Part shown: piece after piece, positions 42,801 through 49,803 of the stretch
How positions within the stretch are numbered: the stretch's first letter is position 1
Layout of the letters: each line of letters opens with the position of its first letter
Source: Paenilisteria newyorkensis
GTDB lineage: Bacteria; Bacillota; Bacilli; Lactobacillales; Listeriaceae
Direction: 5' to 3'
NCBI RefSeq assembly: GCF_000766145.1
Contig: NZ_JNFB01000012.1
Location: forward strand, 62,001 to 126,000
Length of the DNA: 64,000 nt
Position numbers and translations under genes: made by a program
The notes under the pieces: model-generated
Seen by the model: the letters and a program-made list of their open reading frames with translations, nothing else
Databases searched by the model: none
What the model was told of the DNA's origin: nothing

Positions 42801-43238
42801 GGGGCATTAGATGCGAGCACAGGCAGCTATCGGATTAGTGCCAAAGGATTGATTGACACGGCGATTCAAGACGTGGAGCTGGTGATGGTACGTGGAAGTT
42901 CGGAGATTCTACACCGTGTGAAAGTCCGTGTCGAAGATCCTTTGACGGTGGAGCCTTATGTCGTAGGCGATGCCTATGTACGGGGACAATTCCCACGAGG
43001 GGTGACGAAAGTGGTGCTCTATGTGGACGGGGTCGCGAAGAAAAGTGGTGCGTTGCAGACCACTGACCCGAATCGTCCCTATCTCATCTCGGCGCAAGGC
43101 CTGATAACCAATCCCAAACAAGTGGTGGAAGTAGTCGCTTCGGATGGAAACGTGGTGCGGGAACGATTAATCGTCCCGATTTCTACCACCCCAATACAAA
43201 CGATAAAGGAGTATGAATATGTACAAGCAAAGGAGTAA
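39828..43238 (+). CDS. Secreted leucine-rich-repeat plus beta-helix protein with Ig-like C-terminal modules
   Basis: A 1136-residue exported protein. Signal peptide (MFKKKGLLLWLYILLGIGCW, ending near HAS); an internalin-like cap (FPDITLAQEVYRTIHP); four to five LRRs of about 22 residues (about 90-188, e.g. LPQLEEVNLVGNEIEDVAPLAGLASLTVLNISGN); a spacer; a parallel beta-helix region (about 335-825); and two C-terminal modules of about 85 residues (about 945-1120), both containing TKVVLYV(N/D)GVAKKSGAL, related in design to those of the 23963 protein. No LPXTG. ATG 39828 follows AAAGGGGAG; the frame is open further upstream without an SD. The next surface gene starts inside its 3' end. Confidence 0.82.
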   Translation: MFKKKGLLLWLYILLGIGCWDIKGETQVHASTLESYRTLFPDITLAQEVYRTIHPEIEEEEEMDLNRSVTEEELAHVKTVTDYTRGLRIQNLTGIEHLPALESLYLEGDQTGKINSLQGIETLKQLRVLSLKNENITTIDRLRDLPQLEEVNLVGNEIEDVAPLAGLASLTVLNISGNKVMDLRALRDLAVVKTPGFQALSQAVTKEATTTGENQWMSIWDENGQPLSPVGFTGNLEPLGETSFYWTTPGTNKAWYGGGNTSSAPFSVFVTQEVRGEKLDPPVGIRAASSTPEGTPLVLLNADGQEIIGSAFFLTPSSADNGNIEMSNSQSIEQAIAVLNQLPSNSSQHKGTLIIPKGTWQMMRQIKVLEGITVQGENTTTTLIRQPKYFEKKLEDRNFQYDSLVRLYNYTTIKQLRLDGQRTLTDKSPSDLYYQNGITLHGQYEPEGIVPPPLSQYQHDILIQDVQIENFNGTGIMADLVYDVTIEGTEAPTPRYHPMAVDNMGHDGIMVYSGKNVRMHQTLVRKLGHDKGDSVRAHFYGIAASMRKVSGYSGEQSVIVRDQLRFPLSEDITVEKNVVLENPYWEGIDGHSVQNYTIRENVVIGADRAIVIGGQEYSQRYFFPSQQVRITHNRINQLQDREAWVSHTPTSQAGIVVWGTTDGTPLFDSVGNVLPKIETNKGYTEDTLIAYNTIDAIYPREVDTLFFGGIAIKLTRQLTIEQNKIGLERPHSVQVAGISLTSSNMGFVITDNQFGAIGYLETATGGKAKAVPSLRDVFSPIAFREMHNAHTDTAMPSVKDRTSRIERNVAASWNPSIIGDTKFGERSNNRYSGGETNLFQDTIGEGVTTLTRVASAYGVTQVQWLPSFGTVEGKAGMDIARVDIYAAPIADMAELDTSKRVPIATANVDASGNFQVTGVDGAALGASPLLLVARNKHANPLYQYAVTQQLLIPSYRLTVSPYPLDSQDIVGLYDPAATKVVLYVNGVAKKSGALDASTGSYRISAKGLIDTAIQDVELVMVRGSSEILHRVKVRVEDPLTVEPYVVGDAYVRGQFPRGVTKVVLYVDGVAKKSGALQTTDPNRPYLISAQGLITNPKQVVEVVASDGNVVRERLIVPISTTPIQTIKEYEYVQAKE

Positions 43239-45303
43239 ATCGAGTTGGTTTAAATTATTTTTATGTGTGCTAGTCATCGGCAGCACCATCTGGTTACCGA
43301 AAACAGCACAGGCAGAAGATGGGCCTGTTTTTCCCGTAGGGAAAACATTCGAAGAGGTCATGCCAGATATGTTTACACGGGCAGCATTTGGTGCAGAAAT
43401 TATGCAGACGACCGAAGCGGACTACGCCAAGAATGGAATAAAATACGGGAAGCAGATTGTAACACAAGCAGATTTTGATCGTGCGATTACTAGCCGTGTT
43501 AAATATGAGGACTCTATTAACTATACATTTGACACGGAAGGGATGCAGTACTTGCGCAATTTGGAGGTCTTTCGTTTTTATTCTGGTTATACGGGTGTGG
43601 ATATGGATGACCTTTCCTATTTAGCCCCATTAAAAAAACTAAGGGAACTATCGTTGGGGGATGTGACGGGTGTGACAGATTTATCCCCCTTACGTGGTTT
43701 AACGAATCTAGAGTATTTGTTCTTGTGGTCGAACATAGGGATTACGGATCTATCGCCATTAGCTAATTTAACGAAATTAGAACAGTTGCAGTTAAATAAA
43801 ACGAGTGTGACAAGTATTGCACCACTCCGAAACTTAACGCATCTAAAAGGGCTAACCCTTGACGGTTATTTTGACGATGCATGGACACTAAAAGATTTAC
43901 CATTATTTCAGCGAGAGGATACCATTTATTCGATGAGTACCACCATCACTTTGCCGCCAACAGTGATAGGAAAACCTACGGTCGTAAATATACGAGATAG
44001 GTTTGGCAACCCCCTATCTAGTGCAGACTTATGGATGGACTTTAAAAATGGAGATGATATAGGAACTTTCGAAAATGGCGTGGTGACTTGGAATAAAATT
44101 GGGATGGGTACTATTAGTAAAGGAAATCCAGGGAAAACCCAATATCAGAGGTTTGGTATGTCCATTAATCAAGAAGTAAAACCCCAAGTAGCCGGTCAAC
44201 CAGTTACCGTGCAGTATGAAACCGAAACAGGGGATGTGTTGGCGGACCCCATTGTCTTGCAAGGGATGCAGGAGTTTCCTTATGAAGCCGTTGCGAAGGC
44301 ATTGGATGGGTATACCTTAGTGGCGGAGCCATCCAATGCGACAGGTGTGTTTCGTGATCAACCGCAGACGGTACGTTTTGTCTATAAAAAAATCGAAACA
44401 GGAAGTGTCCATGTGCATTATGTCGATGCAGAAGGAAAAACAGTACGCATGAGTGATGTCTATACAGGAAATGTAGGAGAAGCGTATGAACTGGTATGGC
44501 CAACGATTGCTGGGTATCAGGTGAAGGAAGCGCTAACCTCAACAGGTCAGTATACAGTAGAACCGCAAAAAATCACGCTTGTGTATGTTCCAGAACAAGC
44601 AACAAAAGGAATCGTGGACGTGCAGTATGTCGATAGCGACGGAAAGGCGCTACGTGCGCCAGATAGATATGAGGGTAAAATTGGAGAAGCGTATGAACTG
44701 GTATGGCCAACGATTGCTGGGTATCAAGTGAAGGAAGCGCCAACCTCAACAGGTCAGTATACAGTAGAACCGCAAAAAATCACGCTTGTGTATGTTTCAG
44801 AACAAGCAACAAAAGGAATCGTGGACGTGCAGTATGTCGATGTCGATGGAAAGGCGCTACGCGCGACAGATAGATATGAGGGTAAAATGGGAGAAGGCTA
44901 TACGTTGACATTTCCGACGATTCCAGGTTATCGTCTAGCGAAAACACCGGAGGCAAAAGGAACATACGGAGAAGGTGTGACAACGCTTCGGGTGGTCTAT
45001 AGCGCCCAAGGAAAAGAAGTAGAACCGAAGAAAGATGGGCAAGAAGAAAGCCCCCCTAGACCTACACCAGAAGCCGTGCCGTTGCATGAAAAACCGGCTA
45101 CGCCAGTAGCAGCGACCATCCTCAAGCAAGGTGTGAGTCTACCTGCCACGAGTATACAGGAGGCAGGAAGTGATGCTGTTCAACAAGTAATCGGAGCCCG
45201 ACTTCCAGTAACAGGGGATGCTTCCGGTGTACCGATGGCACACCTATTCCTAGGCGTTTTCTGTTTCGTTAGTGGGATGTGGCTCTGGAGAAGAAAATTT
45301 TAA
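43219..45303 (+). CDS. LPXTG-anchored LRR/MucBP surface protein (internalin-like)
   Basis: A 694-residue wall-anchored protein. Signal peptide (ends near QAEDG); internalin-like cap; about five LRRs (about 112-220, e.g. LTNLEYLFLWSNIGITDLSPLANLTKLEQLQLN); an Ig-like segment; four MucBP repeats (about 328-595), the second to fourth about 69 residues each; a Pro-rich spacer; and the sortase signal LPVTG at residues 662-666, a hydrophobic stretch and RRKF. Sortase A should link it to peptidoglycan. MucBP domains bind mucins. ATG 43219 is seven bases after AAAGGAG and overlaps the upstream gene by 20 bases, so the two are one operon. Confidence 0.88.
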   Translation: MYKQRSKSSWFKLFLCVLVIGSTIWLPKTAQAEDGPVFPVGKTFEEVMPDMFTRAAFGAEIMQTTEADYAKNGIKYGKQIVTQADFDRAITSRVKYEDSINYTFDTEGMQYLRNLEVFRFYSGYTGVDMDDLSYLAPLKKLRELSLGDVTGVTDLSPLRGLTNLEYLFLWSNIGITDLSPLANLTKLEQLQLNKTSVTSIAPLRNLTHLKGLTLDGYFDDAWTLKDLPLFQREDTIYSMSTTITLPPTVIGKPTVVNIRDRFGNPLSSADLWMDFKNGDDIGTFENGVVTWNKIGMGTISKGNPGKTQYQRFGMSINQEVKPQVAGQPVTVQYETETGDVLADPIVLQGMQEFPYEAVAKALDGYTLVAEPSNATGVFRDQPQTVRFVYKKIETGSVHVHYVDAEGKTVRMSDVYTGNVGEAYELVWPTIAGYQVKEALTSTGQYTVEPQKITLVYVPEQATKGIVDVQYVDSDGKALRAPDRYEGKIGEAYELVWPTIAGYQVKEAPTSTGQYTVEPQKITLVYVSEQATKGIVDVQYVDVDGKALRATDRYEGKMGEGYTLTFPTIPGYRLAKTPEAKGTYGEGVTTLRVVYSAQGKEVEPKKDGQEESPPRPTPEAVPLHEKPATPVAATILKQGVSLPATSIQEAGSDAVQQVIGARLPVTGDASGVPMAHLFLGVFCFVSGMWLWRRKF

Positions 45304-45480
45304 GCAAACGTATTAGCAAGTTCCGAAGGGTGTAATTTCCATGGTGGGTTGCACCTCCATTAGTCTATAATAAAAGATCTCGTTGACTGTGGTAACTAAA
45401 CATGGGAAATGAAAATGTTTGTCATTAAATTCTAATCTGGATCACAGCATATTTTTTTCTTTACGATGTAATATGTAAAC

Positions 45481-45580
45481 ATAAGCTAACAACAAGCATA
45501 TTCATACTTCTCCCAAAGCATGGATATATGAACTCCTTTTTTGACCGTCGCGGTTACTCCCTTTTCCGCGGTGGTTTTTT
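45481..45580 (+). ncRNA. LhrC-like small RNA, copy 2
   Basis: A TAATAT box (45469-45474) predicts a start near 45481. The 100-nt RNA shows a first hairpin (45498-45509 with 45516-45527) whose loop contains CTCCC; a linker with CTCC (about 45533); and a 10-bp terminator stem (45544-45553 with 45566-45575, six T) whose loop TTACTCCCTTTT again exposes UCCC. The order and spacing match copy 1 at 32374, and both share ATGTAAACA near the start. UCCC motifs in hairpin loop, linker and terminator loop are the defining feature of LhrC RNAs in L. monocytogenes. The 45304-45468 stretch before it shows nothing else I can name. Confidence 0.7.
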
Positions 45581-45601
45581 GTTGTCTGAACAAAAAGTAA
45601 A

Positions 45602-45631
45602 TGTCTGATAAGGGTTTACCCTTATCAGACA
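45602..45631. repeat. 30-bp near-perfect palindrome behind the second small RNA
   Basis: TGTCTGATAAGGGT (45602-45615), two bases, ACCCTTATCAGACA (45618-45631). On the minus strand it is followed by a T-rich stretch. From 45632 to 45846 I see no supported feature. Confidence 0.75.
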
Positions 45632-45841
45632 CTTTCAAGTGATTGCTAAATGCCAAGTTCCATTGTAAAATTAGGGTGTTAAATAAATTGTAGCCAATAT
45701 TATATTTGGAAGAAACTCGATTCATAAGATATTCCAATCATTATAGCCAGAACATTGCGTAATACCCGAATTGATCGGAAATTCTGGTGATACCCCTTTT
45801 AGAATGAAAATAGAGCGTTGGGACAGACCTCTAAACATGAC

Positions 45842-45873
45842 AAAATCGCCTACCCAATTAATATGGGTAGACG
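45842..45873 (-). terminator. Terminator of the pyruvate oxidase gene
   Basis: On the minus strand CGTCTACCCA (45873-45864) pairs with TGGGTAGGCG (45856-45847), followed by ATTTTG, 17 bases after the stop codon. Confidence 0.75.
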
Positions 45874-45889
45874 AAGATTATGCCTCTTT

Positions 45890-47623
45890 CTAAAAGAACC
45901 GACGAATGATGGTTTTTAGTGATGGCATCTTGCTGAAACGGTGATCTTCTAGGACGGAGCGGATTTCGAATTTTGTGTATCCGAGTGCTTCGTCCATCAC
46001 GATTTTTCCGGGAAGTGGTGCGGCGTTGCTATCTACTACCACGTCGATAATTACTGGACGTTTGGCGGTACGGGCGGCTTCGAAGGCAATTTCGAGGTCT
46101 TCGAATGCTTCTACGCGGAACCCAAGTCCACCGCAACTTTCGGCAAAATCGGCGTAATTGATATCGGGCAGGTCAATCGCATAATTCAGCTCGCCGGCGG
46201 ATTGTTGCTCGTATTTGATGAAGGAAAGCTCCTTGTTGTTCAGCACGACGATAATCATTGGGAGTTTGTAATGCACGGCTGTGACAAAATCTTGCATCAC
46301 CATCGAAAAACCACCGTCTCCTGCAAGCGCGATGACTTGGCGATTGGGGAAGGCATATTTTGCGGCGATAGCTCCTGGTAGTGCGCAACCCATCGTTCCA
46401 AGCCAAGCGGAGATGAGAAAATCGTTCTGGTGATCGAGTTGTAAATAACGCGTACTCCAAACTGTTGACGTGCCGACATCGATAGAGAAGATTGCGTCTT
46501 TCTCGGCGATTTTTTGAATGCTTGCCATCACGGCTTCTGGTGCGATTGGAGTGCCGGTTTTCGCTTGATCTTCGCGGAGCCATTTCCACCAGTTAGCCAT
46601 GTTTTCCTGAGAGGCTTCGAGAAATTCGCGCTTCGCTATGTAATCTGTCGTTTCGATTAGAGCGGTAAGTGCTTCTTTGGCGTCGCCGACAATGCCGACC
46701 GTTGCTGGAAAACGATGGCCAATTTTGGATGGATCGATATCGATTTGAATGCATGTGACGTCATGTTGCGGCAAATAGTCTGTATACGGATAATCATTGC
46801 CAATCATGAGCAGTAAATCCGCTTCCTGCATCGCTTCATAAGCTGGTTTTGTGCCGATTTTGCCAAGGTTACCGAGGAAATTCGGATGCGAGTCTGGCAT
46901 GACTCCTTTGGCTGGCAGGGAGATGATGACGGGCGTTTTTGTGTGCTCGGAAAATTGGACGAGCGTTTCTTTGGCGTTTTTGGTGCCGATGCCTGCTAGG
47001 ATAATCGGATTTTTCGCGGAGTTGATAAGCTCTGCTGCCCGAGCGATGGTTTCTGTCGCGATTTCCGGTTTGATTTGCTCGTAAACTTCCCGTTTTGGCT
47101 TGACGGTATTTTTGATTTCTGTCAGTGGAATGTTGTTTGGAATCGTTAAAACGGCGACTCCTTTTTTCTCGTAAGCGGTGCGAATGGCTTCGTCCACGAT
47201 GTCTGGCAAGGTTTCCGCGCTTTCGATTTGTTTATTGAAAACGGCGACATCCGCGAATAAAGTTGGCAGGTCGACTTCTTGGAAATATTTCGTGTTGGCG
47301 ACGCTGGTTGGGACTTGGCCGGCTAGAACGAGCATCGGCACGTTATCCATTTTGGCATCGTACATACCGTTTAGCATGTGAATCGCGCCGGGGCCACCGA
47401 TTGACAGGGCCACTCCGATTTTTCCGGTAAGTTTGCTGTAAGAGGAAGCGGCGAGTGTGGCGACTTCTTCATGGCGAACGTGGATGAACTGAATGGCTTC
47501 CTGCTCGGCACGGAGCGCATCGACAATCGTATCGATCGAGTCACCCGGAATCCCGTAGACATGATCGATATCCCAGTTTTTTAGCGTGTTCACGAGAGCT
47601 GTACTTGCTTTGATTCTTGACAT
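45890..47623 (-). CDS. Pyruvate oxidase (thiamine-diphosphate enzyme, POX/SpxB type)
   Basis: A 577-residue ThDP- and FAD-type enzyme. N-terminal ThDP pyrimidine domain with VYGIPGDSIDTIVDAL and the catalytic Glu in HVRHEEVATLAA; central nucleotide domain; C-terminal pyrophosphate domain with GDGGFSMVMQDF (about residue 436) leading to VVLNNKELSFIK, the GDG-to-NN metal motif. It should turn pyruvate, phosphate and oxygen into acetyl phosphate, CO2 and hydrogen peroxide. ATG 47623 follows AAGGAGG; the longer frame to 47641 covers the SD. The closest remembered Listeria gene is lmo0722. CCTAC/GTAGG dyad lies upstream near 47665-47685. Confidence 0.9.
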   Translation of the reverse strand: MSRIKASTALVNTLKNWDIDHVYGIPGDSIDTIVDALRAEQEAIQFIHVRHEEVATLAASSYSKLTGKIGVALSIGGPGAIHMLNGMYDAKMDNVPMLVLAGQVPTSVANTKYFQEVDLPTLFADVAVFNKQIESAETLPDIVDEAIRTAYEKKGVAVLTIPNNIPLTEIKNTVKPKREVYEQIKPEIATETIARAAELINSAKNPIILAGIGTKNAKETLVQFSEHTKTPVIISLPAKGVMPDSHPNFLGNLGKIGTKPAYEAMQEADLLLMIGNDYPYTDYLPQHDVTCIQIDIDPSKIGHRFPATVGIVGDAKEALTALIETTDYIAKREFLEASQENMANWWKWLREDQAKTGTPIAPEAVMASIQKIAEKDAIFSIDVGTSTVWSTRYLQLDHQNDFLISAWLGTMGCALPGAIAAKYAFPNRQVIALAGDGGFSMVMQDFVTAVHYKLPMIIVVLNNKELSFIKYEQQSAGELNYAIDLPDINYADFAESCGGLGFRVEAFEDLEIAFEAARTAKRPVIIDVVVDSNAAPLPGKIVMDEALGYTKFEIRSVLEDHRFSKMPSLKTIIRRFF

Positions 47624-47699
47624 GTGTTCGTCCTCCTTCATAGTAATTGAGCGTATAGTGTTGTCTACCCTACTTGCGCGTAGGAAAACTTTTTTACTA

Positions 47700-47728
47700 T
47701 TGAAGATATTTGGAAAACTGGGTATGAT
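47700..47728 (+). promoter_or_regulatory. Promoter of the 47.8-49.7 kb operon
   Basis: TTGAAG (47700-47705), 17-base spacer, TATGAT (47723-47728), 31 bases before the ATG. Confidence 0.75.
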
Positions 47729-47759
47729 GGAGGTTAGAATATTTTAAAAGGAGAGGCAT

Positions 47760-48788
47760 ATGGGGAAAATAGAGGGAATTGAGAAATTAGCAGATACATC
47801 AGATTTTGACGTGATTCCTAATGCAAAATCGTTATATGAGATTAGCTTTGGTCGGGAATATGGAACGGAAGATTTATTGGCGATTTGCGGGAATGATGTG
47901 GCGACGATTATTATGGATTCCGATAAGGATTTGGAGGCTGGGCTAAAAGAACGTGGGACGCCGTATCATTTTTTTGGATATCAAATTTTTGTGCCACTTC
48001 CGAGTTTGAGCGATGTGCGTTTTTTGATAGAAGGCTTTTATTTGAGTAAAGTTGTGGATCACATGTCGGTATTTTTGATGAAGGAATGCCAGCCGAAATT
48101 GGATAAGGTTCAGCTGAAAAAGAAGGCGGAATGGTGGTCGGAATATTACTTGCAAGATGGCGCGGTTTCTTTATTTTTGACGGATTATCAACGTGTGGCG
48201 CTTGTTTGTGCGCAGGATGATGCTACCGCTAAGGACTTTATTGAGGTTCTGAAAAAACGGATGGCGGGGGAGCGCGCGCCTTTAATTGAAACAATTGAGG
48301 AAGCTACGGCGCTAGAAATTCCGGATGAACTACTTGCGGATTTGAAGTTGCCACCAGCATCGGGGTTTAATCACGTGACTGGGCAGTTATTGTCTGACGC
48401 GTCAATTATGAAGGTGTCGCGAGCACGTGATGAGATTGATGCCATTTATGACGACGAATTGGTGCAGGTCATTACGACAGAAGACTTGGATGATTTTTTC
48501 AAAAAGGAGAAGATTCCGGTTCAAAGGCAGAATGGTTGGCTTGTTTCTGATGCGATTCCAAAGGCGAAGCGGAAAGCGGTGTTATCGAGATGCCATAATG
48601 AGGCTTTAACGGATGTGACCTATTTATTTTATGGTAGCGTGCCGAATGTGCGCTATGAGAAGAAACAGAATCAGGGATTTTGGAGTAAGTTGTTGACATC
48701 GTATTATTATCCGGTTTTTGAATTGGATGAAGAGGGCAAATGTGTGGTGCTGGCTCTGAATGGTCAAGTCGCGATTTGTTTTGAATAA
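47760..48788 (+). CDS. Uncharacterised cytosolic protein, first gene of a four-gene operon
   Basis: A 342-residue soluble protein with no signal peptide, no spans and no motif I recognise. It is acidic, with an N-terminal alpha/beta-like half (SLYEISFGREYGTEDLLAICGND; FGYQIFVPLPSLSDVRFLIEGFYLSK) and a C-terminal half with Lys/Arg-rich helices (DLDDFFKKEKIPVQRQNGWLVSDAIPKAKRKAVLSR). It starts at ATG 47760 after AAGGAGAGG behind a clear promoter and is followed by a two-span protein, a SUKH protein and a 45-residue protein on the same strand. Confidence 0.75.
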   Translation: MGKIEGIEKLADTSDFDVIPNAKSLYEISFGREYGTEDLLAICGNDVATIIMDSDKDLEAGLKERGTPYHFFGYQIFVPLPSLSDVRFLIEGFYLSKVVDHMSVFLMKECQPKLDKVQLKKKAEWWSEYYLQDGAVSLFLTDYQRVALVCAQDDATAKDFIEVLKKRMAGERAPLIETIEEATALEIPDELLADLKLPPASGFNHVTGQLLSDASIMKVSRARDEIDAIYDDELVQVITTEDLDDFFKKEKIPVQRQNGWLVSDAIPKAKRKAVLSRCHNEALTDVTYLFYGSVPNVRYEKKQNQGFWSKLLTSYYYPVFELDEEGKCVVLALNGQVAICFE

Positions 48789-48824
48789 ATAATTATTAAT
48801 AGAGAGAATAGGAGAACAGGGAAT

Positions 48825-49151
48825 ATGGATATTATTTTATTAGCGATCATTGCTTTTTTTACATTGATTTTTGGATATTATGGGAGTATGGTAGGTTACT
48901 TTTGTGTGACTGGACGGCCTGCGAAAATAGACGATCTGATTTTTTTGAAGAAAACGAAAGCGTATTTGCGTGAAGAAAAAGTAGAACCGACGAAACTGTT
49001 TAAAATGAAGTTTGCGGTTATTGTGCAGTTTGTTGCGTTTACGTTGTTGGCAATCGTTTATTTTACGACGGATGGCTGGGGTTTTGCGTTGATGACTGTT
49101 TTTGCGGGGATTTATTTCGGGACGAATGCTTTTATTGCTAAGTTGATTTAG
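48825..49151 (+). CDS. Small membrane protein of the unknown operon
   Basis: A 108-residue protein with one N-terminal span (1-29), a basic cytosolic loop (KIDDLIFLKKTKAYLREEKVEPTKLFKMK) and two more spans to the end (about 63-80 and 84-108). SD AGGAGA. Thirty-six bases after the upstream gene and 24 before the SUKH gene, so co-transcribed. No family recognised. Confidence 0.72.
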   Translation: MDIILLAIIAFFTLIFGYYGSMVGYFCVTGRPAKIDDLIFLKKTKAYLREEKVEPTKLFKMKFAVIVQFVAFTLLAIVYFTTDGWGFALMTVFAGIYFGTNAFIAKLI

Positions 49152-49175
49152 GAATTAATCACAGGAGGGATAGAT

Positions 49176-49583
49176 ATGGAACGTTATATAGCAATGAGTA
49201 CGACGCAAAAGGAAGGCGTAATGCTGGCAGATTTGGTGAAGTTAGAGCATGAGTTGGGGATTCGTTTTAGTTCGGAGTATCGAGAGTTGGTGCAATTGGT
49301 GAACGCGCCGGAGTTTGGTGAGTGGCTGTTCTATCCTGTGAGAGATACGAGGGATTTGAAAAAAACATTTGATGATGTGGCACGGAATACAAAGTTAGCA
49401 CGTGAAAATGGTCTATCGGATGCATTTATTGCTATTGCGGAAGATGGGACAGGTGATTTGCTATGTTTGCGGATTGGGGATTCGGGGGAACTTTTGAAAG
49501 AAGTATATGTGTGGCTTCATGAGACTGGTGAATGTGAGCAGACATACCGTGATTTAGGCGAGATGATTAAGATGCAAGAATGA
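49176..49583 (+). CDS. SMI1/KNR4-family (SUKH) protein
   Basis: A 135-residue protein with the SUKH pattern: LVKLEHELGIRFSSEYRELVQLVNAPEFGEWLFYPVRDTRDL, then FIAIAEDGTGDLLCLRIGD and VYVWLHETGE. In bacteria SUKH proteins are often immunity partners of contact-dependent or polymorphic toxins, though many are orphans. SD ACAGGAGGG. No toxin with a nuclease or deaminase domain is visible beside it; the 342-residue protein two genes upstream is the only large partner. Confidence 0.85.
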   Translation: MERYIAMSTTQKEGVMLADLVKLEHELGIRFSSEYRELVQLVNAPEFGEWLFYPVRDTRDLKKTFDDVARNTKLARENGLSDAFIAIAEDGTGDLLCLRIGDSGELLKEVYVWLHETGECEQTYRDLGEMIKMQE

Positions 49584-49595
49584 GGAGGTTGAAAA

Positions 49596-49733
49596 ATGAA
49601 ACACTGGTGTGGCTGGGATAAAATGAACAGCTTTGATTCTATCGTGGCAATTTTGCAGGAATATCGGGAATTGGAAGAAACGGTTGCCGCTCGTGAGGCG
49701 TTCGATCGTGCGTTGGAGGAATTAGTTGGGTAA
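49596..49733 (+). CDS. 45-residue protein at the end of the SUKH operon
   Basis: ATG 49596 lies eight bases after AGGAGG, twelve bases after the SUKH stop. The peptide begins MKHWCGWDKMNSFDSIVAI and continues as an amphipathic acidic helix (LQEYRELEETVAAREAFDRALEELVG). Its close coupling and strong SD make it a convincing gene despite its size. It could be a small regulator, a partner of the SUKH protein or a truncated remnant. No family recognised. Confidence 0.65.
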   Translation: MKHWCGWDKMNSFDSIVAILQEYRELEETVAAREAFDRALEELVG

Positions 49734-49750
49734 TTTTATTCCGACTAAGG

Positions 49751-49779
49751 TTGAAGTAGTCCGAAAATTATGCTAAAAT
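49751..49779 (+). promoter_or_regulatory. Promoter for the amino-acid permease
   Basis: TTGAAG (49751-49756), 17-base spacer, TGC-extended TAAAAT (49774-49779), 25 bases before the ATG. Confidence 0.75.
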
Positions 49780-49803
49780 CGTGTATAGGAACGGAGGAGT
49801 TTG

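Noticed and set aside
44476-44840. Tandem repeats considered as a CRISPR-like array
   Set aside because: The 207-base units are in frame and encode MucBP domains.
45486-45737. 83-codon minus-strand ORF
   Set aside because: It overlaps the second LhrC-like RNA and the 30-bp palindrome, has no SD, and its sequence is formed by those hairpins.
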